Shown here piece after piece: positions 44,683-58,565 of a stretch of 64,000 nucleotides of DNA (its first letter is position 1; the number at the start of each line of letters is the position of its first letter). The notes under the pieces are model-generated. The model had not been told where the DNA came from and ran no database searches. It was given only the letters and a program-made list of their open reading frames with translations. The translations under genes were made by a program, and so were the position numbers. The stretch comes from Mucor racemosus. Its lineage: Eukaryota; Mucoromycota; Mucoromycetes; Mucorales; Mucoraceae. The stretch lies in assembly GCA_027405735.1 (NCBI GenBank), contig JAPEHQ010000001.1:6944001-7008000 (forward strand), given 5' to 3'.

Positions 44683-47600
44683 ATGGGAGACGGTAGGTTG
44701 ATGATGGGAATCTTACGATACAGGATCACTTACTAATTCAATTGAAACATTAGATATTGAAAACGAAATCAAAGCTGCGCAAGCAAAGCGTGCTCAAATT
44801 ACAGATAAAGATATTAGTAAAGCAGTTCTCGACAATGAAAATCACGCCAGTTTGACTGGTCTTTCATACGATACAGACCTTTATACAACAGATAAATTTG
44901 CCGGCTATTCTACATCTTTAGCTGCTGATGATGACGATGATGACGACGATGAAGTTTATCAAGAAACGAAACGTAAATTAAACTCTTATACAGCTTCAAA
45001 AGACATTTTAAATGAAGCAAGAGAAGGCTCTGATGCTCATGACCCATTTGCCGATACAATGCGTGAACGTACAATTGCTGGTAGACAAGATGAATATCAA
45101 CAACGTAGATTTAATCGCATGTTATCACCTAGTAGAAAAGATGCTTTTAGTCAAGACCAAGTTGATGCAGAATCCAGATCATATTCAGATGTTGCTCGCG
45201 AAGCAGAATTAGAAAGAGAGGAGCAAAGAGTTTTAGCCATCATTGCTCAAAAGAAAAAAGAGGAAGCTGAAACTGGAGTTAGCGCTCGAGTTCAACAACA
45301 ACAAACATCTGTCGAAGAAACTCCAACTGCTCGTAAAAAGAGAAGATGGGATGTAGCTACACCTGTCAGTCAAAATGTTGATGCTACACCTGTTGGAAAT
45401 GCTAAACGATCTCGTTGGGATGCTACGCCAGTACGTAGTGCTGATCCTGATGCCACACCTGTTAGATCTTCTGAATGGGATGTTGATGCCACTCCCCGTG
45501 GTACAGCTAAAAGATCTCGTTGGGATGCAACACCGGTTGCTGGTTCTGGTAATGATCTTACTATGGCAACACCTGTTGGTGGAATGGGTATGATGACACC
45601 CACTCCTGGTCAAATGTCTCAAATGACAGCTGAAGCTACAAATGCTTTACGTTGGGAGCGTGAATTGGATACTCGTAATAGACCTCTTTCTGATGAGGAA
45701 TTGGATGCAATGTTTCCTACTGCTGGTTACAAGATTCTTGATCCACCTGCCGGTTATGAACCTATTCGTACACCTGCTCGTAAATTGACAGCCACTCCTA
45801 CTCCTATGGGTGATAATGGTTTTGTTATGCATGATGAGCAAAGACAAGTTGTTGCTTTAGATCTCCCTCAAGAGATTCCTGGCGTGGGCGCCTTGCCTTT
45901 CTTCAAGGAAGAAGATATGCAACATTTCGGTAAACTATTGGACGACAAAGATGAAGGGGCCATGTCTATGGATGAGCTTAAAGAACGTAAAATCATGCGT
46001 TTGTTGTTAAAGATCAAGAATGGTACTCCTCCTATGCGTAAAGGTGCTTTGCGTCATATCACTGATAAGGCCCGTGATTTTGGACCTGGTCCTCTATTTA
46101 ACCAAATCTTGCCATTATTGATGTCTCCTACATTGGAAGATCAAGAGCGTCATCTTTTAGTAAAGGTCATTGATCGTATTTTGTATAAATTGGATGATTT
46201 AGTTCGTCCTTTTGTTCATAAAATCTTGGTTGTAATTGAACCTCTTTTGATTGATGAAGATTATTATGCTCGTGTCGAAGGTCGTGAAATTATTTCCAAT
46301 TTGTCAAAGGCTGCTGGTCTTCCTACTATGATTACTACTATGCGTCCTGATATTGATCATCCCGATGAATATGTTCGTAACACCACTGCTCGTGCTTTCT
46401 CTGTCGTTGCCTCAGCTCTTGGTATTCCTGCTCTATTACCTTTCTTAAAGGCTGTTTGTCGTTCTAAAAAGTCATGGCAAGCTCGCCATACTGGTATCAA
46501 GATTGTTCAACAAATTGCTATTCTTTTAGGTTGTGCTGTTTTACCTCATCTCAAGAACTTGGTTGAGGCTATTGGTCATGGCCTTGAAGATGAACAGCAA
46601 AAGGTGCGTACTATCACTGCTTTGGCTATTGCTGCCTTGGCCGAAGCTGCTGCTCCTTATGGTATCGAGTCTTTTGATTCTGTTCTTAAGCCTTTGTGGA
46701 CCGGTATCCGTAAGCATCGTGGTAAGGGTCTTGCTGCTTTTTTGAAAGCAATCGGTTATATTATTCCTTTGATGGATGATGAATATGCCAATTACTATAC
46801 AAAAGAAGTTATGGTTATCTTGATTCGTGAATTCCAATCTCCTGATGAGGAAATGAAAAAGATTGTATTGAAGGTTGTTAAACAATGTGCTGCTACTGAT
46901 GGTGTTATGCCTGCCTATATTAAAGAAGAGATCTTGCCTGAATTCTTCAAACATTTCTGGGTTCGTCGTATGGCTCTTGATCGTCGTAATTATAAGCAAG
47001 TAGTTGAAACTACCGTTGAATTAGCAAACAAGGTGGGTGTTGCTGAAATTGCTAGTCGTATTGTCAATGATTTGAAAGATGAAAGTGAACCATATCGTAA
47101 GATGGTCATGGAAACCATTGAAAAGATTGTCTCTAATTTGGGTGCTGCTGACATTGATCCTAGATTAGAAGAATTATTGATTGATGGCATCTTGTATGCT
47201 TTCCAAGAACAAACAGTTGAAGATGTTGTCATGTTGAATGGCTTTGGTACCGTCGTTAATGCTCTTGGCATGCGTATTAAGCCTTATCTTCAACAAATTT
47301 GTTACACTATTTTATGGCGTTTGAACAACAAATCAGCCAAGGTTCGCCAACAAGCTGCTGATTTGATTTCACGTATTGCTGTTGTTATGAAGAGTTGTGG
47401 TGAGGAAAGTTTGATGAGTCAACTCGGTCAAATTCTTTATGAATATTTGGGCGAAGAATACCCTGAGGTTTTGGGTTCCATTCTGGGAGCTCTTAAATCT
47501 ATTGTCAATGTCATTGGTATGGCTAGTATGACGCCACCTATCAAAGATTTACTCCCTCGTTTAACACCAATTTTGCGTAATCGTCATGAAAAAGTACAAG

Positions 47601-48471
47601 AAAATTGTATTGATCTTGTGGGTCGTATTGCTGATCGTGGTGCTGAATATGTCTCTGCTCGTGAATGGATGCGTGTTTGTTTCGAATTGTTAGATCTTTT
47701 GAAGGCTCACAAGAAGGGTATTCGTCGTGCATCTGTCAATACTTTTGGTTATATTGCCAAGGCAATTGGTCCTCAAGATGTATTGGCTACTCTACTAAAC
47801 AATCTCAAGGTCCAAGAACGTCAAAATCGTGTGTGTACAACTGTTGCCATTGCTATTGTAGCAGAAACTTGTGCTCCTTTTACTGTTTTACCTGCTTTAA
47901 TGAATGAATACAGAGTCCCTGAATTGAATGTACAAAATGGTGTATTGAAATCACTTTCTTTTATCTTTGAATACGTTGGTGAAATGGGTAAAGATTATAT
48001 CAATGCTGTTGCACCGCTCTTGGAAGATGCCTTAATGGATCGTGATCTTGTCCACAGACAAACTGCATGTACTACTATCAAACACATGGCTTTAGGTGTT
48101 GTTGGTTTAGGCTGTGAAGATCCTCTTCGTCATTTACTTAATTATATTTGGCCAAATATCTTTGAAACTAGGTAGGTTTTCTTTTTTTATATATATTATT
48201 ATTTTTACTAATATGCTCGTATAGTCCTCATGTAATTAATGCAGTAATGGAAGCTATTGAAGGTCTTCGTGTTGCTCTTGGTGCTGCAACCATCCTTCAA
48301 TATACTGTACAAGGTCTTTTCCATCCAGCAAGAAAGGTGCGTGAGGTTTATTGGAAAATTTACAACACTTTATATATTGGTAGCCAAGATGCTTTGGTTC
48401 CATTCTATCCAAGATTAGAAGATGATGAACGAAACAAATATCAACGTACAGAATTGGATTACGTTCTTTAA
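44683..48471 (+). CDS. SF3B1: U2 snRNP splicing factor SF3B1 (Hsh155/Prp10)
   Basis: Three exons (44683-44692, 44724-48171, 48225-48471) give 1234 residues. SF3B1 is the HEAT-repeat scaffold of SF3b that clamps the branch site-U2 duplex in the nucleus. The N-terminal part has [11 protein letters not shown], the U2AF-ligand-like RWD/TP repeats ([21 protein letters not shown]) that bind U2AF and are phosphorylated, then [24 protein letters not shown]. From about residue 400, some 20 HEAT repeats are almost identical to animal SF3B1 ([58 protein letters not shown]). The final exon starts at the conserved [11 protein letters not shown]. Exon 1 contributes only MGD plus one base, and the first intron is just 31 nt; no other in-frame ATG precedes the conserved N-terminus. 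Confidence 0.97.
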
Positions 48472-48474
48472 GAA

Positions 48475-49187
48475 TATCACTTTTTTTAATTAATTTACAT
48501 ATCATCAAAATCAATCTTTTTTTCATATCACAGCAAAAAATAAAATAAAATGTAGTATACATATTTGCTATTTCAAACAAACTTTGTGTTTTTATGTTGA
48601 ATGTTTATGTGCATGTCATTGAAAATTGCGAATAATGGATATATAACACGATTCTTTAAAATTGTTGTTACAAAAGATCCAATAAATAATACAACCATTT
48701 AACATTGCTGGCTTAGTTTTTCCTAATATTTCTATTATTGAGATTGGCTATTTTAAGAGCTTCGAGAATCTTTTGATTATGACAGAAATTCCGTGGCCAT
48801 GATTACATTTTCATTCTGAACAGTTATACGCCGCTTTCCTGAAGCCAAAAAAGTAGGTATTCCATTACTTCGGTTTAACCAACAAACCAATGGGTACTAA
48901 AACTTTTATATTGGATACTAATATAGCTGTAGTATATGTCTTGAAATTTTCAGCACATTGGGATCAATATTCATTGATTACGAGCATTTTTCCAATTGCT
49001 TTATTTTTTTAAGCAGAGACTGTTATGTCAATATTATATCTTAGGTCGCACGTCCAAGGTCTCGGTCCATATTTGATATTATAGTAAATCAACATGCGTC
49101 CTCGTTAATTGACATCATGCCCTTTGTAATGATCTGTAATTTTGGACTAACAACAAAGGTGGATAATATGCTTATAGATATTATTCC
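48475..49187. other. Intergenic with small dispersed repeat R5
   Basis: 48950-49022 repeats at 60785-60866 (GGATCAATATTCATTGATTACGAGC and TTTATTTTTTTAAGCAGAG). 49041-49085 matches the LINE target region at 12984-13030, and 49131-49175 matches 31009-31053. No gene. Confidence 0.55.
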
Positions 49188-50038
49188 TGTTATTATAAAT
49201 TGGTGATCACTGAATTGATGAAGGTTGGTGTTCTTATTTTAAATTAGATATTTATTCGTGAATAAATAAAAGTAAAAGGAGTGTAGCAAGACAGATAAAT
49301 CTACAAGGGATCATGTAATGATTTTCTTGTTGTATTTATATAAGGAATGTGGCAAGGTTTTGCATGAATGAAACGGAAATGTTTGACTCATTACACCCTC
49401 CTTCGATAGTAATTCTGCGTAATAGTTATAATGAAAATTATATAGATACTTCCTCTGGATGTATTGTTCATAAAACGTGCAAGGTTTTGGCAAGGTTATT
49501 TTTATCTGCAATAAAAAGGGGTAAAAGTTACCAAAAAAGCTTAAAAAGGATACCGTTTAAATCTTTCTTTATTAAATTATTAATAATCAACAATAAAATT
49601 CTGTTTCTACTTCTCCACTATTTATATTATTTGGTTATTGATATGGAATAGATAGAGATATTCACGGAAAAAACATATAAAAAACAATAGGAATTCGACT
49701 AGATAACATTAGGGTTCTATTATCAGGTAGAACTTAATTGACTCTTCTTTGTCAGGAAGATGTCCATCTATTTGTAAACGATTTCTAATATATATTCTAA
49801 ATCAATGAGAATAATAGGAACATGCCATTTTCATAATTTACCCGATATCTTTAGGTCCTGTGTTATATCAGAATCTAGATATAGCGCTACATTAGTCTTA
49901 TTATCAGGATATTGTTATTGTTACACCATTAATAACTGTTGTATCACTTGATAATCTCTTCTATATATAATCTCATTCCCTATATTGAATACAATCTCAC
50001 CTTTTACTCTTGTCTAATTCTTATTAGTTTTGGTAACA
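49188..50038 (-). mobile_element. Possible solo LTR, weakly supported
   Basis: On the minus strand the segment would begin TGTTACCAAAACTAATAAG and end TTTATAATAACA, the TG...CA form, with AATAAA-like sequence near the 3' end. Its inner part (AGGATACCGTTTAAATC, TTTCTTTATT) matches LTR-F. The flanks ATTCC and CATCC do not match well, so the boundaries are uncertain. Confidence 0.35.
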
Positions 50039-50199
50039 CATCCTGATTTTATTATGGATGAAATCAGGCCATAATAGTATTGAACAATGATGTATTTATG
50101 ATTCAGGTTAATAATTGTAATTTGCTAGGATCCACATCTCGGTTATAAGATTACTTGCTGTATCAATCAGACATGTCAAATCAAAGTGATTTCTGATTT

Positions 50200-50557
50200 T
50201 GTTGCGTCCACAAGTTTGTGTAAATTCCGTGGTTACGATTACGACACAGTTTGATATGTTAAGCTCTATGTTGCTGTGTATTATGTTATAAAGCTCAGTT
50301 TATACTGTACGTAAAACTAGCGGGTGTCACCTAGACTTGATTGAATATATATATATCTTATATAATAAATAGACTCATTTCAGATTAATCATATAATTAG
50401 AGAATGTGAATATAAAAGAAGATGTTTCTATCTTATAATAATAAATTTTTTTTAATTTTAGTGTGCTCTTTCATTTTATAACAGTTTTCATTTATTTTTA
50501 CTAAATAATTTGGTACATATTTTAGCTTTGAGGTTAATATAATCTTTTGACGTAACA
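50200..50557 (+). mobile_element. Solo LTR, family A, copy 4
   Basis: Begins TGTTGCGTCCACAAG and ends TTTTGACGTAACA, flanked by a perfect GATTT duplication (50195-50199, 50558-50562). It is the most diverged of the four copies. Confidence 0.9.
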
Positions 50558-50618
50558 GATTTACCCAAGCGGTATATTCAAGCTAGACGCCAGATGAAAT
50601 GGAGACCTAAATGGATAT

Positions 50619-50949
50619 TGTAGTAAACTACATATACCAAGTCTTTTTAGTAATCAAATTGATCTTATCAATCAACATCTAAGATCTAATAACTTTAAAA
50701 CACAAAAGCATTAAAATGTCAAATTGTACCACTGGTAGTTCCAAACTAAGAAGTAAACCACGAAGGTCTTGCTTTAAGATCATACTACTACTGTATGATT
50801 AATAGAATTAGAAAATAGTATATTATATCACAAAGGCTATGGTAATCCAGAAGACCTTTGCTTTACTTTATATCTTGAATAAATATAGAGGTGTTATAAT
50901 TGTATTTCCCATCGCGTTTTTAGTTGAATTACTTTTTTGTACAGTAGCA
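50619..50949 (+). mobile_element. Solo LTR, family B, copy 3
   Basis: Begins TGTAGTAAACTACATATACC and ends GTACAGTAGCA, flanked by GATAT and GATGT (4 of 5). It is in the opposite orientation to copies 1 and 2. Confidence 0.75.
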
Positions 50950-51134
50950 GATGTAATCCATAAACTCATCAAAAACAAAGGTTTACGACTTACTGGTATT
51001 TAAATACAAATAAGTTTCAACTGGTTCTCTCAACGCACAATACCTCATAGAAGCTAGAATTAATACCATCTATGGAAACTGTTTTAGGACTTGTGCCATG
51101 TGAAATTGGAACCAAAAACCAACTCAGATACTTC

Positions 51135-51865
51135 TGCAGTAAATGACGAAGTTATTTACTAAAATAAAAAAAATATAGAAAATAAAAGTAGTAGAAATAC
51201 AGTTATAATCAGCTAAAGTTTTTATCACAAAAAATTTCTCAAGAGTTAAAATAATTGAAAAAGTATGAGGGCATTTATAATGATTGGGAGAACTTGGATA
51301 CCATCAGACTTGAATGGATGTATATTTAGTAATCTTCCAGTTTTGAGTACATTGTTATTGATTTGATATTTTAAGGGGTAAATTGTGTAGAGCGTTGACC
51401 ATAAGGGATTGTATGTCAAGTGTGACAATATCAACTTTTTGGGAAATGGTTGTTTTGTTTATTTCTGTTATATCTACTTTATGTAACCTTGATTTTTAAG
51501 GGGTAGTTTTTATATGCTTGAATCTTATTTATATTGATAGTGCAACTTCGATATAGATGAGTGGTTGACTAAATTGATATCTTTGTTTATTATCCTTATT
51601 GATTTGGGTAGAATCCTGTTTTGATATATATGTCATTTGTGTAATTGATTTCGCCGTGATCAAGGATGCTATTATCATCTACACGACATGTATGGTTCAA
51701 AAAGGGTATTTCATATTTTTAGCATGCGTTTGTTATTGTGTTCAATTGAAGCGTTTGTTTATTATTGTTGTTCACATTTCAAGTGGCATCATATTTTATG
51801 AGCGACACTTGGAATTTAGGTTGTTTTATTGTCATCAAGCGTTTTTGGTATGTAATTCCACTACA
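51135..51865 (-). mobile_element. Solo LTR, family C, copy 3
   Basis: Begins TGCAGTAAATGACG and ends AATTCCACTACA, flanked by ACTTC and CCTTC (4 of 5). The open frames at 51246-51434 and 51599-51931 are repeats of those in the other family-C copies. Confidence 0.8.
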
Positions 51866-52119
51866 CCTTCCTCGTTAAAAGCGAGTTTTTTTGTGGTTTT
51901 AGCAGACATAATAAAACGCATGTTTTGCTGATGATTCTCTCAATTTACAGTAATTTGTAAAAATAGAAATATAAATTTTTATGCAAGATATATTTAAATC
52001 TACCATCAAGTATAATTGGAGGTTAATTGGATCAATATTCACAAGGATAGACTTTTTTTTCTTTGTTTTCTGCAGTTTTAAATATTCGTTTATTATTTTG
52101 TAGAATTTAAAACTCATTA

Positions 52120-53250
52120 TCTAGGGCTTAATTTCTGTATTCACAAGATAGATCTAATTGATTTCTATTCTGCATTTTTTGTTTTAACAAAAACCATTGA
52201 TTTTTCGTCGAGATAACTAAAATAATAGTTTTTATCACAGCTTATAATAATCTATTATAACGGGGTTCCAAAATCGATTTGAAAAAAATGGACGAAAAAT
52301 GGTTCAAAAAACAAAAACGTTTAAATGTTCATGAACTGCAAAGTAACCCGACCTAGCGTATTAAAAAGTTTTTGTACAGTTTTGGATTCTGCATCCATCG
52401 AAATAAAAATTAGACAAACATTCCACATTAAATTGTGCGCAAAATGCAATTGAAATTTTAGAGGTTTTTTTGAAGATACACATCACTTTTTATAAGCATA
52501 TTTAAAATATAATAAATTGCAATGATGCGCAAAAAAATTATCTATCGATCGAGCTATTGTGAAATATTATAGCTGTATTTTTCGTAGAGAAAACACATTT
52601 TTTGTCCAAATTGTTTTCAGATTCAGAATTTGGGATGAGGGTATATAAGGGAAAAATGGAAGCTAGAAATGGAGGTACCTTTTTGTACACATTTTTGAGG
52701 ATATCTCCACGAAAAATCAATATTTTAAAAAAACCTCAATTGGATCCGAGAGAACTCAATGAGCTGGATGACATGAATGCAAAAAAAATGTTGCTCAATT
52801 TAGCCAATATTTTGAAACCTACTATAAAAATGTCAAAAAAAATGAAAAAAAATAAAAGTGCTTAAATTTTTTTTAAATTAAAATATGTTATAGAGCACTT
52901 CAAAACAAGTAATTTTTATTATTAGAAAGTGTTAGTATAGCTTAATTTTTTCTGGAGATATGAAGTCTCAAAGTTTTCAATCCTTTAGCAGTGAAATACG
53001 CGTAAAAATCTAAAACATTAGCACTGAAAAATTAATACCAACTGTAAAAAATAGGATATTTCCGGATACTTGTTTTTGGATTAAAGCTGAACATCTCAGG
53101 TACATTAGCATATATTTTTTTCTTGCCGTTATTTGGTGAAAAAAAAAGCTGGGCAGGGATGAAAAGTTGGACTCAGTTTCTAAGGAAAAAGCAGTGAATT
53201 TTACGCATTTTTGAGTCTTTCATGAGATATAAAATGAATTCAGGGGCAAG
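52120..53250 (+). repeat. Repeat R3, copy 2
   Basis: Homologous to 62450-63310 (same orientation) and 22660-23900 (inverted). It holds the 87-codon frame at 52602-52865 (FSDSEFGMRVYKGKMEARNG, ...MNAKKMLLNLANILKPTIKM, lysine-rich end). Near 52987 it shows the uninterrupted CAGTGAAATACGCG, which is the empty site of the hAT element at 63311. Confidence 0.8.
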
Positions 53251-54188
53251 TTGCACAATATAACCAATTCATATATATCTTGCACTATCCAAAGCACATA
53301 TTTGAAGTTGTTTAGCGTGGGATCAGTTTTAGAAATGGTGGCATGCTCCAATTTTAATGATTAGATAGCATTTAATAATACGCCAAACCTCTGCTTTTTT
53401 TTTATTTTATTTTTTATTTACATGAATTCTATTGCCAAAGATTTGAATGCCATAATACACTCACTTTGCTGAAAAGTTTGTTCCGTCATTTATAATTGTT
53501 AGGGTGCTGAAATGAGATATAGCCACCATAAAGTCTCAAGTTGTATTATATAGGTTATATTATGGAAAATGGCTGTTTTCTACAAACAAAGGTTTTTGTA
53601 GTTTAAAAGAGAAAAATCATATTCTCATCAAATATGGGGCGTTTTCTCATAAATTAAAGATTAGAAAGCCATAGAGATACAATTATGTCCAATATTTAAA
53701 GAAATTATCCATTGATAATGAAAAAGAAAAGATAGATATCGGGTTTTCGTTGGTGAGTTTCCTTCGATTGCATTCATTGAGCGACTTTTTGATTAACTGT
53801 ACGATGGTTTCGTGACGTCAAACTATCCCATCCATCCATCGTTGCTTCAAATAAGATTGCCCTGGTGGGTCGTCAAGCCTGGCTTGAAAAAACAAATGTG
53901 GAGAAATAGGAATACAGCTTCATTTTAGACATTTTTCATAACCAAACTTTTTTTTTTCATATATCTCGAAAAAAAATATTATTAAAAGGTAATAATTAAA
54001 TATCAAATAAATATTATTAACTTGTACTAATCGATAAATATGATATAAAACAACAAAATTTCATCCAATTCAACTGCTCAGTATCCACTTTTTTTCAACA
54101 TTTTTTTTTCCAATTTATTTAATATCAACTCCCCACTCTTTCTTATTTTACAACACTTACAACTAAAAAACGATAAGATAAATATATA
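53251..54188. other. Intergenic, NDUFS2 upstream region
   Basis: No gene. It contains tandem CCATCCATCCATC at 53829-53841 and a T/A-rich proximal promoter with pyrimidine stretches before the ATG. Confidence 0.5.
53813..53820. promoter_or_regulatory. CRE/ATF-type palindrome upstream of NDUFS2
   Basis: A perfect TGACGTCA about 370 bp before the NDUFS2 start. It is the consensus for CREB/ATF-type bZIP factors; actual use is inference. Confidence 0.4.
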
Positions 54189-55715
54189 ATGTCATTTGCT
54201 ACCAGAGTATGGGCACGTAGACTCGTCAACGCTGCCTCAACAACCCCTGTTGCACGCACTTCTTTACTTAGACCTCGTGCAATGCCTTTGAAGGCATATA
54301 AGCCATTCCGTACTATGGCCACCGCCGCTGCTCATTCTAATGAATTTGTTATTGACGTCCCTACTACAACCATCACCGAGGATAATAAAGATTTTGGTGG
54401 TAAGCAATTCAAAAATTTTACATTGAAATTATCTAGATACTAAGATTATGCGGTCAAATTATTTTAGCTGTTGATGAGGAAGAGAGTAGAATGCGTAACT
54501 TTACCGTCAATTTCGGTCCTCAACATCCTGCTGCTCACGGTGTGCTTCGTCTTATTCTTGAATTGAATGGTGAAGAAATTGTTCGTGCTGATCCTCACAT
54601 TGGTTTGTTGCATCGTGGTACTGAAAAGTTGATTGAATATAAGACTTATTTGCAAGCTTTGCCTTACTTTGATCGTCTTGATTACGTTTCCATCATGACC
54701 AACGAACAAGCTTATTCATTAGCTGTTGAAAAACTTTTGAACATTGAAGTTCCTGAACGTGCCAAGTATATTCGTACTATGTTTGGTGAAGTTACTCGTA
54801 TTTTGAATCACATTATGGCTGTCATGTCCCATGCTATGGATGTTGGTGCTTTGACTCCTTTGCTTTGGATGTTTGAGGAGCGTGAAAAATTGATGGAATT
54901 TTATGAACGTTGTTGTGGTGCTCGTCTTCACGCAAACTACGTTCGTCCCGGTGGTGTATCTCTTGATATCCCCATTGGTCTTTTGGCTGATATTCATGAT
55001 TGGTCTGAACAATTCGCTGATCGTGTAGATGAAATTGAAGAACTTTTAACTGGTAATCGTATCTGGCAGATTCGTACTCGTGAAGTCGGTGTTGTCACTG
55101 CTCAAGAAGCCCAAGATTGGGGTTTCTCTGGTGTCCTTGTCCGTGGTTCAGGTATCAAATGGGATCTCCGTAAGGTCGCTCCTTATGATGCTTATGATAA
55201 AGTAGAGTTTGATGTTCCTATTGGTCAAAATGGTGATTGTTTCGATCGTTATCTCTGTCGTATGGAAGAAATGCGTCAATCCATTCGTATTATTCATCAA
55301 TGTATCAATCAAATGCCTGAAGGTCCCATCAAGACTGATGATTGGAAGGTCACTCCCCCTCCTCGTGCTGCTATGAAGGAAAACATGGAAGCTTTGATTC
55401 ATCATTTCAAGCTTTATTCTGAAGGTTATTCTGTGCCTGCCGGTGAAACTTATACTGTTGTTGAAGCCCCCAAGGGCGAATTTGGTGTCTTTTTGATGTC
55501 AGATGGTTCCAACAGACCTTATAGATGTAAGATTAGAGCTCCCGGTTTCGCTCATCTTCAAGGTGCCGATTTCATGTCTCGTAACCATTTGCTTCCCGAT
55601 ATGGTCACCATTATTGGTACAATGGGTATGTTGTCTTTTTTTCTTTTTTAACATTGATTGAAACTAACTTTTTTTATATTTTATAGATATTGTGTTTGGT
55701 GAAGTTGACAGATAA
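54189..55715 (+). CDS. NDUFS2: NADH:ubiquinone oxidoreductase 49-kDa subunit (NDUFS2)
   Basis: Three exons (54189-54399, 54468-55625, 55687-55715) encode 465 residues. NDUFS2 is a core subunit of the complex I peripheral arm in the mitochondrial matrix and forms the quinone-reduction site with PSST. An Arg/Ala-rich presequence ([27 protein letters not shown]) precedes the mature protein. Family hallmarks are [85 protein letters not shown] and the terminal DIVFGEVDR. The last exon has only nine codons plus a split one, yet restores the conserved C-terminus, which supports the second intron. Confidence 0.98.
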
Positions 55716-57425
55716 AAGGTTGATCTAATTAAAAGTCGCTAGTCATCTAATCTTAGTTACAGTCTTTTTAGGGTTTTTGGAAAGAAGGTTTAAATATATA
55801 ATAAAAAATCACAATTTGAGATGATAAAAACATTTTGAGAGGGTATTTGCACATAGGCAATCTGAAGAGACTTACTGATCTAAAATGAAGGATTAATCGA
55901 GAGGAGAAGTGCCTTTGTTTATTATTGAATTAATATTGTTTAAAAAAGTCTCGTCAAAATGGAATGTGCCATCAAATTTGCATTTCTTTTGGAATTTAGG
56001 TTGCTTATTATTTAAGAGTTTATTTCCTTTGAAGCCAATACACATCCAACTTTGAGAGTCTCTTGAACTGAAATGTTTGCCAAGTTTCATAATAGTATAC
56101 TTTATGATATATTACCTCAAAAATAAATTTAGTAATTGAAACAGATCGAGGTAAATCCAATTGGTTATCTCGAAAGAAGAAAGATACTAAAACAACCATT
56201 TTCTCAATTCTTATTTATATATTCATCATTGCAGTTACAGTTATCATTGTGTATGTAATTACTATTGCATAAATGCTTTTTAATTTCAAATAATCCAGCC
56301 TTGAGGCCATTATTGTTGGTTGAAGAAGCCACCACCTTGAAAATTTAAACCCTCGGATGAAATGCAAAAACTTATCATTTGACACAGCTTCAAAAAGAGC
56401 ATAGAGAGCGTAATTGAACAACCCTTTTTCGAAATAAAAAAAACGCAAGTTTGTTTTGCATGTGTTTGTGTGCAAATTTGAATTATTTGATTTAAAACTA
56501 TTTTATTAAAATCTTTCTATATAATTCTTCAAGATATTGGATACGCTAAATCACTGCCCCAGCTTGTAATATAACTTGAGTGAAAAATAAAGTGGCCACA
56601 ACTACCAACTAATCATCTAGTGTCCAACTAAATCTTGGTGTACATACAGTACATTTTGGATTGAATCATTTTTTACCGATTTAAATCATCTTCAGTTAGG
56701 TGTTACGACAGTAGATTTCATCATCACTTTCAAGATAAAATGATAAATCCAGGTAAAATGTCCATGTACTGTACTATAGTTTTGACTATAATCGGGCATT
56801 ACATCAGCCATGCACTAACCACTTTTTGGATATCCAATAGTGGCCTATGATATCCTTAAAAAAATTTTTTTTTGTTGTCTTTTATTGATGATAGCCTTAA
56901 AGTAGTGCTGTGCCAAGCGAATGATTTCCGAAAAAAAAAAGCTTTTATTCAGAAATACATTAGTAGTACAAAACTTATTGTCTAAAAGCCAAAAATAGAA
57001 TTCTATCCAAAAAGAAAAAGAAGTTCTGGCCCTATCCCATGATTTTCTTTCTTTTTGAGAAACTACACAAATCAACAGCAATCAACATGAAAAAATCAAA
57101 CGGTTTCTATCAATCTATTCTCTAGAGATCGATCTTTATTTTTTTACAATATTGTTTCAGTCAAGTATATTACAAGCAAATCCTTCAAGATTTATATACA
57201 TTTTTGATGTTACACATCTCTCTAATGATCGGGGTCTTTCTTTGATAAATGTCCATGGTTATTGAAAGGAGAAAAAATAGAAGAATAATGAGAGACATCT
57301 CCCATTAAACTACACGTTTTCTACGGTGCTTCAATAACTGTCATTTATAAATACTCTTGTCCGTCCCACAACATATCTTTCTTTTCTTTTTTCTTTATTA
57401 ATCCCAATTTTCAAAGAATAAACAA
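55716..57425. other. Intergenic, no gene
   Basis: The frames at 55893, 56215 and 56845 have no recognisable similarity and are interrupted by A-rich low-complexity sequence. I see nothing else to report except the promoter elements of the next gene. Confidence 0.5.
57346..57353 (+). promoter_or_regulatory. TATA box of the mucin-like gene
   Basis: TATAAATA 80 nt before the ATG at 57426, followed by a pyrimidine-rich leader (CTTTCTTTTCTTTTTTCTTT). Confidence 0.6.
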
Positions 57426-58533
57426 ATGAAACCATCGTTAAAGAAATCAATTATATTTGCACTTGTCATTTTACAATGTACAAATGTAGCGTATTCTCAA
57501 CAAGACCAATCATCTGGCAACAATAATGCAGTAAGTGCTCAACAAGAAACTCAACAACAACAACAACAAACATCAGATACTTCTGCTGCTACTTCAGAAC
57601 CTGTTGTTGAAAGTTCAACTGCTCCTGCAGTAACAACAACTACTGAAGCACAACAAGCAACAACAACAACAACAGCAGCAGTACCAACAACAACTCAAAC
57701 ACCTATCGAAACTACAACTGATGCCACTGTAGCACCAAGTACAACCACAGCAGCAGCACACACTTCCGATGCCGCTACTCAAGGAAGTTCATCTCAAGCT
57801 GGTAATCAGACTCCTTCTCAAACTAAACAACAACCACGCACATCTACTACTGTTGATAGTAATGGTAGTACTATAGCTACTGTTATTACCCCTAGTGATA
57901 GTCCTCAAGCAACTCAAAGCAGCGGTGTGAACGGGCCAGATGATGGTAAAAATTCAAATAAAACTGCTATTATTGCAGGTTCAGTTGTCGGCGGTCTTGG
58001 TAAGTCAACATGTTATTACATTTACATATAAATATATGGTATATGTTAACATATTATTTCTTAGTGGGAATCGCTTTAATTGCCGGTCTCCTTACTTGGA
58101 TGAATCGTCGTGGTGGCTGTACAAGTCGTACACGCCGCCGTGATGTTCAAGAAGATTTTAGCAATGATAATGAATATAAAATGACTGAAAATGCAGCTGG
58201 TTTAGGTGCCGTTGCTGGTGGTGGTAGTGGTGCTATGCACTCATCCGATAATTTACCTCCGCCATCACCTTTTCAACATGCTCGTCGTTTTGTACCTCCT
58301 ACATCAAATCCAACTGGTTACATGAATTTGCAAGATGAAGAATATGGGTATCATCAAAATGCAAATGTAGGCGCAGGTTATCAACCTCAACAATATCAAG
58401 ATTTTAATGCTGGTGGTGTTTATCATGATGGATCTCATCCTGATTATAACCAAGATTATCAACAACAAGAATATTATAATCATGAATATTCTGCTGATGG
58501 AAGTGTTACTGGTAGTCATAATGGTGCTTATCC

Positions 58534-58565
<32 letters not shown>

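Noticed and set aside
45233..47907. Many frames overlapping SF3B1 on both strands
   Set aside because: The conserved SF3B1 frame accounts for the whole region.
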